From Galbula dea (Eukaryota; Chordata; Aves; Piciformes; Galbulidae), in contig VWZX01001042.1 of assembly GCA_013399015.1 (NCBI GenBank), forward strand, positions 969,893 to 1,033,892: DNA of 64,000 nt, written 5' to 3'. Position numbers and translations under genes: made by a program. Below, in pieces: positions 1 through 13,700 of this stretch (positions within the stretch are counted from its first letter, which is position 1; every line of letters starts with the position of its first letter). A model generated the notes under the pieces. The model was given only the letters and a program-made list of their open reading frames with translations, was not told the DNA's origin and ran no database searches.

Positions 1-90
1 GATTTGTATAAGCTGAGAATGAGGGCATTGCCTTTCCTTTCTGCTCATGAGCTAGCTTTTTTTCTGGATTGGTTTGTGATAGCACAAAAA

Positions 91-173
91 TGTGGGGGCT
101 TTTGTTTGGCTGGTTTGGTTTTCTTGTTTTATGGGTTTTTTGATATTTTGGTTTGGGTTGGTTTGGTTTCTGG
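91..173 (+). repeat. T/G-rich low-complexity tract
   Basis: Irregular TTTGG and TTTTGGG units on the + strand. Confidence 0.8.
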
Positions 174-973
174 GATGCTGCTGGCAATAGTCTGGATGTG
201 GTTGTTCAAACACACTGATGGGTATGTACTTGTGTGTTATTTGGGCATTGCTTCCTGCTTTTCCCTGGAGCTGCAAATTAGTAGCATTCGAGTATGTACT
301 GACAGGGTCCAATTTCAGTTGTATTATCAGTATATTTCTTATGTGTCCTTCAGGGTATTTGGTTATTAAGAAAGTTACTGATTTGTTAGGACACTGCAAA
401 TAACACCTCTGGAGCCACTGGTTGAATTTGACTTCCTTTTCATTTCTTCCCCTTCAGTGTTGTAATGTAAAGCAAAGCAACATCCTAATGCCAAGATAAA
501 AATAAAGGTCAGTTTATTGGTGAAGAAGTCGTCTTTACTTTTTATCTCTTTATGCACTTCCTTCTTTGTGGATGTAAAAATATATGCTGACAAAATGTGC
601 TTGGACAAAATATGCTTGTAATAATACAGGTTATATAAAAAGTGTGAACAAGTTAGAAGTTATAATGATAGCCCTTTATCTCTAGAAATAGATTGACTTG
701 AATATAAATCTATTACAAAAAGAAATGAATACATGCCTTTTTAAAAAGGAGCCTATAGATACATTTAGAACTCAATTTATCAAAATCCCAGAGACATAGC
801 TAGCCTTACAAATGAGCCCGAGGCGGTGTATGTCTGATCTTCCTTTCTGTTGTCCTCCAAGTGACTTAGTTAATCTGAAAAGTTCAGAATTTAATTCTTG
901 GTGAATTACATGGTAAATTAAGAATAATCTTGATTTAAGAAAAAAAAAATCAAAACCGAGACAAGCCCAAACA

Positions 974-994
974 ACCCCCCCCCCCAAAAAAAAA
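974..994 (+). repeat. poly-C then poly-A run
   Basis: About eleven C followed by nine A. Confidence 0.9.
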
Positions 995-3900
995 CAAGGT
1001 AGGAAGACTTATGTGGGTACATATAAATGCAAGTATGTGTGCATATATTTCAATCTTCAAATTCTAAAACACTAAAAGAAATGGTTATGCACAGCAGAGG
1101 GAATATAGTCCATGTTGTATGCAGTCGGGCATCAGTGTTAGGTGCTAGAACTTTTGCTAGTTCCACAGATAGTTTTTTCCTACACTAAGAGAACTTAGTT
1201 AAAAACAGTTAGAGGTCTTGCATTCCCACATCAGCCAACACAGCAGGCAACCCATCGCTATTGCCGAGTTTCTTACCTTGTATGCTGTTGTGTCTTTTTA
1301 ACTTAGAACCTAACTTCTATTCCTTCCAGTCACTAAGAAAGCCTCTGAGATGTAAGCTCAACATGTTACAGCACTCCCTGAACCTGCAATCTGAATCAAT
1401 AGATCAATTCTGAGAAGTCTTATTTTAGTATGTTGTGGACTAATCAGTTAATCATTTAGTTGTTACTCCAATTAAGATAATTTAAGTAATTCAAGCAAGG
1501 AACAAATACATATTTTTAACTGTCTATATTGCTCAGGAGAGGGGAAAGAGGTAACTAGAAAAGAAGAGTAAACTGATATTTATGCAATGCTGCACTATTA
1601 TAAATCATCCAGAACTCCCCTCAAAGCACTTTCCTGCTCAGGTGGGCTCCAAGAGCAGGTCTGGTCTATGTGACTTGGATTTTCCCCTCCAGGTTCTCTG
1701 GTTCCCTCCAACACCAACAGGTACCTCACTGGACAACTGTAAGAGAGAAAAACTTAATGGCTCTCTGTCTTACATCTTGTGAAGTCCTGATGATCTGTGA
1801 CAATTTATTTTAGTACATAGTGAGAGAAGCACCAAAAACTGGCAGATGAAGATAAGCACCCTGTCAATCACCCTCTCATGGTGCAGGTGTACAGCAGGAA
1901 GGGAAAGTCCACAGTTGTCTCTCTGCTATCTGACCTGCTCATTTGTAAGCTTAATTGCAGTCCCAAAGGAAGCAGGACAGCATGCAGTGAGGGGGAGGCT
2001 GTTATTGTGGCCTATAGTGTGGTCTTGTTGCACAAAAGACAATTACTTTTTTCTTAGGAACTATACAGAGAATTGTCTCCAATCTACCTAATCAATGAAC
2101 GATGCCAACAGTTAAGTCTGAAGACATTATCTGGCCTTCAGGGACCATTATTGTTTATCATTTTTCATAAAAGCTTTTAAAATATAATGCTATGTTCAGG
2201 AAAATAATTTGTATGTCTATTTCAGATGGTATCTTAGAGAACTCCCTAAAACAAGCAAGCAAACGAGGAAACTAACAAACAAAATTAAATTAAACAGTAA
2301 AAAGCTACAGAAACATCTGTTGTGTGGTACAGCACCACTGGGACTCAAAGAAAAGGAAAATGTGCAAGGCAGTTAAGAAGAGAATTAGTTTAACTGGGAA
2401 ATAATTAGAAGGGGGGAAATTGTCCAAGAAGAATACTTCAGAACATGACTTATATTATTTTCATAGCAAGTTACAAAAAAAATGCTTAGAAATTTTGCTT
2501 ATTATATGTATGTTTAAATGGTAGGAATAACTTTTAAAATCTTAGAAAATGTTCTTATTTCTAATGTGGACTGCCCCCCATCCTGACCGACCTTTAAAGA
2601 ATCAATGCTTTTCATTTTCTTTTGCACTTCTGGAAATCTGACTACATAAAGGAACACAATTTATTGATACATTATTTTAAAAAAGTGGTTCAGTAAAAAG
2701 CGTAAGAGACATTTTTCTTGGCAAGCCAGAAATATGACCATTTCAGTAAAGTGTTAAATTAGGGTTAAAAATGGAGATTGCATGAACCACATTGTAAACA
2801 GAAGCATGAAAACAAAATTTCTCATTCATAGGAAGCACCTGTAACCAAAATAAGTGAGAAAAGTCTTCTATGAGAGAGATCACTGATGCTTTAAGGATTA
2901 GTTTTAAAGTAACTGTGATTGATACTTAGAAAAATAAAAAAAGCTGTATAACTTTTCCATCCTCCCTGCTCATGCAACTGTATAATACTCTATAAAGCAT
3001 AAAAATACTTAACATGCACCTGGATTTCAGTAAATATAGTGGTGGATGAGAGTTGTATATTAATTTCACAGTGTATTTCCCTCATTGTGAATCTGAAACT
3101 CAGTCTGGGGAATTGTCATTAGTTAGATAATTAGGGAGTAACTCGAAGTTATCAAACTCCCAATGCAGTAGAATATGAATATCAGTACATGTATTATTTG
3201 TAAATAATTTAAAATAAGTATTTAAGTGTTTAGGAAAATGTATTGTTATCTACTATGATGACTCACATCTGTTGAAATCTCTGAATAAATGGACCTTTGA
3301 TTTCATTTCTTCCCCCAGGGAGATGACAATACAGAGATGTAACTGTTACCTGGGCATGTTTCCCTCTAACATGGGCATGATGAAGAAAGAGAAATGCAGA
3401 TTCTTTCAAATTCATGCAAAAACATTTCTCTGTTTTTTATGTGTTGCTCATTCTTCTTCTATACCTTTGTCTTCTCCAAAAGATTAATATTTAGATGGTT
3501 TTTATTCAGAAGCCATAACACTGAGATTTTGGAATAGGGGGCTGTACTGAATTTACACTTTGTATTTTGCAGGGACTTTATTCTTAAAAGGGAGCTCTTG
3601 TTGCAGTTGACTTTTAGAAAATCTTTCTCTACTTAAAGTGCTTTCCTTTTTGTTCTTGCAGCCTTCTGTTAGGTTACAAGAAGCTATATGACAAAAGGGA
3701 GGTTATGTAATAATGTATCACTTCAACTAAAATGTATTTTATATTCATTCTTCAGTACTATATAGCCCTTTCATAGTCATACTTGATAGTCACCATAAAT
3801 AAATTCAGGGTTAGATTGTACCTCTCAAGGTGACTTGTGCAGGATAAAGGCAGTTGTTACTGTGTTTCAACTCTTTGTAATGGATGTAGAAAGCAAGAAG

Positions 3901-4078
3901 AGTTTTATCAAAAGAAAAATATTTCAGTTTTGTGCTTTTTTTTTTCCATAGCAGAAAGTCAGACAGAAAGCTATTGAACTTGCACTTTCTTAAAGACAAC
4001 TCACTGAGCAGTTGAAGGGAAATAGCTTTTTTCACAAGCAGTTTGTTTAAATTCCAGTTAGTTAATGGCTATTTGTTT

Positions 4079-4162
4079 GGTTTTGTTGTTTTTCCTAGGA
4101 CATTTCATCCTAGTGAATTTTTCCTTAGATAAGTGAAAAGAATTATTCCTCAGCATCAGGCT
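4079..4162 (+). repeat. diverged local duplication, copy 1
   Basis: Shares TTTCCTA.., TTTCATYCTAGTGAATTT, CTTAG..TA and AGTGAAA in the same order with 4299-4377, about 220 bp downstream. Confidence 0.65.
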
Positions 4163-4234
4163 TCTCCAGATCTTCTCAAATCTTTTACATTTCAAGCTTT
4201 TCCGAAACTGATTTATGTAAACTCCATTTAATTG

Positions 4235-4310
4235 AGGGTTGGATGGGGGTTGTTTTGGGGGGATTTGGGTTTTTTGGGTTTTTTGTTTGTTTGGGTTTTT
4301 TTGGTTGTTT
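4235..4310 (+). repeat. G/T-rich tract with multiple G runs
   Basis: At least five runs of three or more G separated by T-rich spacers, lying between the two copies of the local duplication. Confidence 0.85.
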
Positions 4311-4377
4311 TCCTAACATGTTTCATTCTAGTGAATTTCTTCTTAGCTTAGTGAAATGATTTTCCCCTTGGCTTCAG
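4299..4377 (+). repeat. diverged local duplication, copy 2
   Basis: Second copy of the block at 4079-4162. Both copies are preceded by a T/G-rich stretch ending TTGTT-TTTCCTA. Confidence 0.65.
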
Positions 4378-6104
4378 TACTTTACATCATATTTCCTTCT
4401 ATAAAAGTGCAAGAGCTTACAAGAGCATTTCCAAGTCCCCTATCTCCCCCCAAACCAAGGAAGATTAGACTCAATGCACCTCTTGCTTCTGAAGAAGAAA
4501 CACTTTTATTTTCAGAAACTTCTGCATGCGTCAGAGAGAAGTCAATAGCAGGCAAACTTCAACTAGATAACATCCTTTGCAGTTCCTTTGAAGGTATGAA
4601 GGTACAAGCATTTCAGATGTATAGAAAGCCATAATCCTTTCCTTAGATTTTCTGAATGATTTGGGAAATTCTGTCTGGTTTTCCTATGCTGGGTCAGCCA
4701 CTGGTTCACAGGAGACATAAAACAGGGCCTTTTGGAACTTCACATGCATGTGAGTCCCATGGTCCTGCAGGGCAGCCAGGGTAGACAGGGGACTGCCACC
4801 CCTTCTGCTCTACCTAAGCAGCCAGACTCTTTTCTGGCCCCTTTTTCTCCTTTGCAAACTGACTTCAGACTGTGCAGGACAGGATGCAGTTTAGGGTGTC
4901 CTATCCTTTTGTTGCAGCAGGGAAGGTTCAAGTAAGATGAAACAGCAGCAGTGAAAATTATTCCAAAAGTCTGTGGTGAAGAATTACAGCGAGTTTCCTG
5001 GGGAGACTGGAAGAATTTTCCAAGGCATAACAAAAACGCTGCATTTAAGTCAATTAGAGGATCCATATTGTTAGATGTTTTTTCCTACAGAAACCTAAAT
5101 TTTCTCAGAAAGGGCCCAGAGATGATTCAAACCCTTATTAATTCCCAGCAAATCCCGTGCTAGTAGTTTCTAATAAAAATGATCGAGTACGTTTGTTCTG
5201 ATAGCAAGATAGTAGGTGCCTTAGAAATGCCTTTGAGAATTGAATTCCCTCTACATGTATCAGATGTTAGCAATCATTTTACCTGATGTATTTTTTGCAA
5301 AGTAGCTTGCTATATTTTTTCCATTTAGAAGCAACTGGGATTGTTTGAGTATTAGAATAATGTAGGAGAAAATTAGAAACCGTAACAAGTATTAAATAGC
5401 CCAAAGGAGCTTCTTGGCTCATAAAGCTCACAATATTCTGACAAGGCATATTTAACTTAAGTTTATTTAAGGTATTTTCTACCTCCTCCAACTTGCCTGG
5501 TGTCTCAAATTATTTCTGAAATGTAGAGTGAGCAAGTATATTAATTCTTGCACTTGAACGCCTTGGACTGATCTCCGGAGAATTCTCTTAAAGCAGATCA
5601 CGCTGGAGCTCTTGATAAAGTACAGCTTAGACTTTTACAATTTCCTTTCCTTCAGCATTTCCATTCCCAATTCAGTTATTCTGAACTGCATGAAAATCAT
5701 TTTATTTTGCTTGTCCTTTAACTTGCCTTACAAGAATTCTTCTCATTTACTTTGCATGCACAAAGCACCTATCTGTACTTTGTTTTGGGGGTTTTTTTCC
5801 CCATTTTTTTGCCTGGGCAGGAAGAGTGAAAAGGTTCTGCCATTTTCTTCTCTAGAATAATAACAAAGAAAGGTTATTTTCAGAATCTCATGCTCTCAGA
5901 TATCTCTTCTTAAGTTTGATTCTGAGGTTTATGAGGCTTTTGCTAACCCCGAGGCTCTTCCCTCCAACACTATAAACCTCCCTAGGGGTCTGCCCACAGG
6001 CAGGGCCCTGTGACTTTTGCACTTCCACCTCAGAAAAGTCATGTTGTGATAACATGTCACACAATGTCATTCCTCAGTTTTGTTACACACTTCTATTACT
6101 AGTA

Positions 6105-6280
6105 AACTGGAACAGGTTGCCCAGAGAGGTTGTGGAAGCCCCATCCCTGGAAGCTTTTAAAGTCTGGATAGGGCTCTGGGTAACCTGTCTATTGGAAGGT
6201 GTCCCTGCCAGGCAGGGGGGTTGGAACTAGATATCTTTAAGCTCATTTCCAACTCTGACAATTCTATGATTTTATAAATT
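6105..6280 (+). mobile_element. CR1 LINE 3' end fragment
   Basis: Reads like the CR1 tail: GGAACAGGTTGCCCAGAGAG, a stretch about a lump-sum value after CCCATCCCTGGAAG, then TTGGAACTAGAT and the ending TTCTATGATTTTAT. The 5' part is missing, as usual for truncated CR1 insertions. Confidence 0.9.
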
Positions 6281-8000
6281 TAGTTAAACAACTTGCTTGC
6301 ATTTTAATTGTGTTCTCATTGGCATGAATGTTCTATGTCTATTTGCAAAACATTTATAACTCATTGTCTATAACCAGATTTTTGTCAGGATGTTAGAGCT
6401 GCTACACACTACCCAGTCACCACAGCATCTTCAAGGTGATGTGTTTAAAGCTCAGCTGGTAACTTTGCAATGAATTTTAAGTGGGAATGGTTTGTTTTCC
6501 ATTAGAGCAGCCTTTACATGGTAACAGGTCCAGTTGGGAGATGACTAAGCAGTAGCCAAGTTCAGTGCTGTGCAGACAAGCAGCCTTTTTTGTATCCCAG
6601 ACACTTCCATTTAAAGTGTATGAAAAATGACTTAAGACATATATTAATACCCAGGTAGTGACTGTGCTCTGCAAGAGCTGTCTTTTAAAAGACCTGTTTG
6701 TCTACTATAATATCCAACAGCTGTTTTTTTTCTAAAATGAGTTTCCACACTTAGATGTCATTTCAGTGTTGAAGAACTACTACTTTAATCTGGTGAATGC
6801 TGGATAGTCCCTGAGGGGTTTTAGAACACCACTTAAAGTCAACTTTTATAGCTCTTTTATGCTTTATGACTAAGACAGTGGAAAGAATTCCTGCAAAGTA
6901 GATATAGGGAAAAAAAAATTATGCTTAGGCAATTTAGAACAAGGAAAGGAATAAGTAAACACATTAATAATTTGCTATATTTAATCACAAGCTACTATAT
7001 TACTCCCTTAAAGGGAAATTTCCTGAAGATATGCTCCTTAAAGGTTATTAATTTATGTTAGGATGACAGATTATTTAAGAACTTCTGTGAACAGAATTAA
7101 TCAGACACATCAGGGAGGTAAAAAGACATTGATTCCTTGGGAAGGGCTTTTTTGTGGGGTTATGTATTTAGAGGGCTGCTATATTTAAAGATACACTATA
7201 CAAAAATGTGCTGTGATATACAAAGTGATTTGTTGTTCTTCAGTAACTGTGTCTTGATCTGACTGGCTGAGATTCCAGCAGCTCACTTCATATGTTTTTA
7301 CCACTATTTTGTAAACACTTTTTCCCCAAACTGCCGTTGCTAGTGAAAAACTAAAATTATCCCCAAATAAATATCAAAGATAAAAAGGAACTTTTTTGTC
7401 TAATTTTCTCACTCATGTGTCAGAAAAGTTATAATATTAGATAGAAGGCTTCTGCATTCAGAGGGAATTAGGGTTTTCTGTGCCAAGGGAAGAGTTTGAT
7501 CTCCTCAGGTGCTCTACAGGTGCATCAGAATAGGAAGTGTCTGGACAAGACTTAGAGAAACAAACATTACAACCAGCCTGCTTGGGATTGGGATTACCTG
7601 GCCATGCACAACTGCAGCAACAAGAGCGTGTAGGAATTTCAAAGGTGGCCAGGAGGTCAAATAATGTCTGTCTGGATGAACTGAGGGTATAGTTGAACTT
7701 GTTTGTGTGAGATGGAGCTCCTTGTTTGTATGACATAGGAGGCATTGCTCAGTGACTGCAGCTAGCTAATGCCAGGAAGGCTTTTAGCTTTTTCTGTCCC
7801 CATTTGTTTCCAGAGCTTCAGGAGCTGGGGGGCAGCCATGACAGTCTTTTCACCAAATTGCCACTGTTCTCATTTCGATTGTGGTGGCATAAAAGGTCAT
7901 GAAACACTGCTCACTAGGCCCTCATATATGCACAGAACTTTATTAGAAGAAAAACCATCCTATTAATCTATCTATGATTACATTGAACACAAGTGTCAAG

Positions 8001-8029
8001 AAGAAAGAAAGAAAGAAAGAAAGAAAGGA
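8001..8029 (+). repeat. (GAAA)n microsatellite
   Basis: Six GAAA units in a row, then an A-rich end. Confidence 0.92.
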
Positions 8030-10689
8030 AAAAAAGATACCTGAGATTTGGTCTGTATCTTTAAGGAGTAATACATCCAAATTACAATCACACCTCAAGG
8101 GTGGGGTACTAGATTAGATGCACTGGGCAGGGTATTTGGGCTAAAGATGCACACCTCAGGCAAAATCAATAATTTATTTTTAGTACAATTAAAATATTAG
8201 AAATATAATCACTTATTACTAATCTAGCTACAATGGTGCTAACATATACAGTAAAAATTCTCCAGTTACAGATATTTCTCATTTATTAAGCAATTGCTAA
8301 GCACAGACTTTCTAGTAGCTATCTTGTCTGCTTTATGCTCTCCTTTTTATTCTGGGTCAGTAGATCGATGGTGTTACTGTTTGTTAAGCAGAATATAATA
8401 GAGGGGGAGTGGAGTTTTATTGAGGATCCTGCTTTTCAAGTACTTCACTGGCAAGAACCTTATAGCTGTAGCAGGACTTCTTCCTCATCTCTGGTTTCAC
8501 CTGGGGTTATTTTTATATGTTTGCTGACAAAATTTATTTCCTCTTTCTTCAATAGTCTGCAAATCCCAAGTTATCACTGGGGTTTAGTATATATAGTGTG
8601 TTTTTTATGTGTTGGATACTTGTGTTCTGTTGTCTTTGCTATCCCTAAATCCAGCTCTACTCTGATCTGCTGCCCTAAGGCTTCTGGTGTCATTCTGCTC
8701 TTGCACTTTCAAGGCTCATTCTGTCATCTTGTGCTTGAATATTTGAAGGCTTCTAGTTTTCTTTAAAAGCCCTGGAGCTGTTATTTCCCAATAATGTTAT
8801 ATTGGCACAACCTAGTCAAGCATACATCCTCGTTCAAGGGTTATTCAAGAGTTCACAAAAAGAATGCTCCACAGGCACATCTATTTGTATACTCATATAC
8901 TTTGATAACTACTTGTTATTAATACCTATTAGTTATGGCAGTATCACTGTTGTCAAGATTGCTTTACAACAGGAGGGATTTCAGTCACTAGAATCGGAGT
9001 AGGTATTTTTAAATGTTTGTAGTGTGTTACTTTTGGTGACCATCCTAATGCATGTTTATAACTTGTCAGTGTGAGTTAGCAGTTTCTAGAGCTCAGAGCA
9101 GATCTGAACATTTGAACTCAAATTGTGAATGTACTTTGCACATTGTCAAAAGCTGTGTAGGATTAACAGTGGAGTATATTCTGTTTGAGTGCACTGCATG
9201 TGCAAAATTCATTGGTTGGTAGCACTGGGATGCAATTCCTACCTCATTGATTTCAGTTCATTGTTATTACAAATGTGATTTAATTCTCATTGAATTAAAC
9301 AGTTGTCCAAAATCTGTTTATATATTGGACACATAACGACACCACCTTAAGCAGGTTGGTAATATATAACAAGGGCAGCCCAATATGACTATTACCAAGT
9401 CCTCTCCCATCCAACACCAGACATTTTGACAGTTAAATATTCTAAATGTGACTTGGAATCCATCAGGAGAAAGTGTTATAAAAATAAAACATCCCAGGAA
9501 ATATTCTGGTACAAAGTAGAACTTGTTGAAGAGAATGAATACTGGGAAGCAAAATTCTAAGAGCTGTATTAGTGGAAGCTCTTCAGAGAACAAGAGTTTG
9601 AGGTCATTCTTGAAAAGAACTTTTGAAGAAGTTCTGCAAGATCTGAAGAGTATTTAGTGAAAGATTTAAAGGCATTAAAACATACTAAACCATACAACAT
9701 TTGAAGGGAAAATAGTGTTTGAAGACCTGGTAGCAGAACACTCCCATGGTGTTTTGAGAATTTTGCTCCAAAAAATCAATCCTTCCTCAGACCTTCAGGC
9801 ACCAAACATCAATTTCCTTACTCCAGCAGCCAAAAATTCAGAGAGCTACTTAAACCCAAAATTCTGATTCAGAACTACATTGCAAATGGCTCATTAAACC
9901 AATCTACCTCATCTCTTACCTCCTGTAGTTCTTTGTTGTACAGGTGCTAAGTGGTCTTTGTTTTCAACTTGTCTGTTTGATGGATAGAACTATGTTAAAT
10001 TCAATGCAACTGCACTTAATCTCTGCTTTGCTTGGAATAGTTCACATTTTTTCCAGACTTGGTGAAGGCATCATGTATTTGAAAGATTGTGTTCTTTCTC
10101 CACCTATTTCAGCAGCTCTAATATACTATCTTACATTTGTTTCCCTCAGAAAAGATAAAAATCATCACAACAGACATGTTTCTGGTATCCTAGGTGGTAG
10201 AGCAATGTTGGGATAAGGTTGGACAACCGACATGCAATATAAGGCTCCAGGTGTGCAAGCCTAAACAATATTTTGGGCTCCTTTACAATAGCAGGAATAA
10301 AATCTGAAATTTAAAACAAGAGTAGAAGGTATGGGAAGTCAGCATTATTTAGAGGATTGAGGGCTGTAAACAGTTCTATAGTCAAGGATGAAGTACTACA
10401 ACTGGAAGGAGAAAGAGACATATCTACATTACTTTGTTTGAACATACCTATCTGCTGTAGGCAAGAGAAGCCGTGATCTCTAGTCTGTCTAGACAGCCTA
10501 GATGGACAGTTTCTAACAAGAAAGAGGAAAGGAACCCTGCAATGGCTAAAGATGCATTCAGTCCAGTGAAAGCAAAGAAGCAGTGTGGACCTTTTTTTAG
10601 TTACCACTAGCTGGAAATATTTGCAGTGATCACCATAGGTAGCATTAGCAGCATGGGATTTGCAATAACCTGATAAGCAACGTTGGAGG

Positions 10690-10777
10690 TTTTTTTGTTT
10701 GGTTGGCTTTGTTCATTTATTGTTGTTGTTTTGTTTTGTTTTGTTGTTTAGTTTTTTGGTTTGTTTTTTTGGCTTTT
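10690..10777 (+). repeat. T/G-rich low-complexity tract
   Basis: TTGTT, TTTTG and TTTGG units without a fixed period. Confidence 0.85.
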
Positions 10778-13700
10778 ACCACCTCATAACTCCAAATAGC
10801 TGCACTGAGGAAGGAAGAGTGCAAGAGGCTGTACAATGGGACATAAGGCAGAAGGGAGACTAATCACACTGAGCTTCAGGAACTGAGTGCACTCTACTAA
10901 TTTGTCAGAAACAGTAATTGCCAGTAGTGACATCTACAGTGAGCAACACTTGAAGGAATGAGAGGAAAGAACTAGTCACACATACTGAGTGATGCACGTA
11001 CTCTATGCAGCGAATCCTTCAAAAGATGATTATTTCCTTTTCAATGGACAACATAGGGAACCTGAGAAATAAATCTCTTAACCTGAGCACTTCAGAACAA
11101 CCTGTAAGTAAATTGTATTTCACATTTATGTAGTTCCTTGCTTAACTGGCTTCTTAGTTGTTCACTTCCCAAGTGTTTAACTGTTAAAATAGCTATAACA
11201 TTATAAATATCTCTGCTTTCATGGACACAAATTCAGAAAAAAATTAAAATATTTTTATATTAGGTGGACCAATGCAGAACTGCAAATCAGAGAGCTTGAC
11301 ATAGTTATACAAAATCGAGCTTTATAACAGTGGTCACCTACTTAGTTGCTGGCAGAGTAAGAGTAACAAGAAGTTATTTCTGTTGCTGTGAAGTAGTAGT
11401 TCTTCAGTATGAGGAATGACTTTCATAATTAATGTTAGTTGATGTATTTATCAGATTAAGAGACAGTATAAATGTCTACACCAAAAGAATGAACTAGGCT
11501 TTCACTCTCTCACACCCTATAGGGAGGAAGATACTGTGCAATAGGATTACATGTGCTGTACCTATTTTCCAGGTAAGCAGATGCCCACAAGGCTGCCAGT
11601 TTAGGAGATACCACAATCTGTATGCCTGCACCAAAACCAGATATATTGGATCTATATCTACAGCAATATACTCCTTGTTTCTTGCTTTTTATTTTTTTCC
11701 TTAAAGCTTCTACAAAGATAAACAAAAAACCCCACTAGATTAACTAACTAATCTGTGTAAAATAGCAGGAGATTCAGCAGCGTGATTTTCTCTTACTCTG
11801 ATAGGAAAATTACTATTAAAAGCCACCATCACACCTTACAGTGTGAGAGCAGTGCTTATGTGTATAATAGTTGCTTTACTTTTTCTGACCTGTTCATCCC
11901 AGAAGCACTACAACATTGCAATCATAATGCCACACTTACTGCTGAGAGAACAGGAACACTGCAATACAGTACTCCTAAGGCATATGTGCTAATAAAGAAA
12001 TGTAGTAGCTTAAATAATCTAGGCTAATATATCAGTTTAATTTTAGCTTAGAACTTGGCTACTGACATAATTTTACCTATTCTCAGGAGCATCTTTCCAT
12101 TTGTAGACACCAATATTAAAGAGGTCAAGTTGTATCTTCCTGAAGATAACCTGTAACTTGGACTTAATCACCTTGCTTTCCAAGCACACATACTAGTAAA
12201 CTATACGGATGACATTCAGAAACTTTATAGGTTTTTTTTCCCTACAGATAAATAAAAGAAGTTTGTTTCACTATAGTGAATTTTTTCACATAGATTACTT
12301 CTCCAAGGAAAATTTGACAATATTTCAGGAAGCATTCTTACAGAATAAAAGCTCATCCTGTTATCTTGAAATGCCTTTAAACAAGAATAAAAAGCAATTG
12401 CAATAATTTATATTAGGTAAGATTAAATTAGAACCATATAGTCAGATGTCTCACTACTTTGTATTATCAAAACTCGATGCTGCAATTTAGTCTATGGATT
12501 TACTTTCAATACATTCCTAATCATCAAAGGCTTGAATAGGATTAATGAACTCATCTGTCCTCAACAGATGCAGTGTGTAAGCTCATGAGGTTGTGACAAG
12601 TCTTGAAGATGTTGTTTTTATGAATTAGCAATATACACTGAGTCCAAACAAGAAATAGGTGCTCCTGGCTAAGACATTTACAGAAGACTCCAGCAATAAT
12701 ACTTGCTGCTAGCAAGGGATCTCCATCATCCCAAGAAGGCAAGTGGCTTTACTTTATAAAGACAAGTTTTAGTGTTTACTCACTGTGACAAAAGTGTTCT
12801 GTTACACCTATTTGGCAGGCAATTACACCACTGCTATTTAGAAGTATTTTGCAACTGCAGTAGGCTCTGGCAATCCCTTCTATTTCCGCGGCTATGACTC
12901 ACTTTATCTGGGGCTTACACAGGAGCACACTCACTGAGCTGAACACTATATAGCCCTGACTCAAGGCCAAGAGACAGCATGAATGTGTCTTTTTCATTGG
13001 TACTACATTATTCCAAGGGGCAGATCCCATCCTGTTATGGGCCTGGCCAATGAAACTACAGCAAAATCTGGAACTAGCTAAAAGTAAAGTCTCTTGTTCT
13101 TGCCATGATTCACTTAGAGCTTGGAGCTGGATTTCAGGTAATGCTCACAACCCAGGCTATAAATGTCAAAACCTGGAGGCAGGACTTTATCAGAAGACAA
13201 CATAGCAATTTACTGGAAGAAATCTGTACCATGAACAAAAGCAAGTGAAGTTCATGATGGACAGAAGGCTCTGTAGAAAAATAAGACTGAAAAGAGTGAC
13301 TGCCTTTATATCTTTCTGTCTTTCTTTCATCTTTCCATAAGATTTTCCACTCAAACAGTACACTTGACTAACTGGAGTGTGTGCAACACCGTTGAATTGT
13401 AATGAGGTATTTTAAGATATTGTATAGATTCACTGCCATTATAGTAGATACCTTCAAGAAATTCTGGGGTGAGAAAGATACAAGTTGGAAAAATGGAAGC
13501 AGGGTTACAGTCCTCTTAAAATAGCCTTAGCAGAAACAGTGTGATTCAGGAGAAGCTGTAAAGTCTCTTGTAAACAAATAGACATCCACGTCCTGGTATT
13601 GATCTGGAAGGAAGTGGGGACTTAAAAAGCTGTGGAAGATGGATGGTGGAAATTCCTCAGGTATGGGACACACTGTCAAATTCTGCATGAATGGTAGCTT

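Noticed and set aside
8335..8766. 143-codon + strand open frame in the 5' flank
   Set aside because: Low-complexity Ser/Leu/Phe-rich translation with no family motif, AT-rich context and no splice or promoter support.
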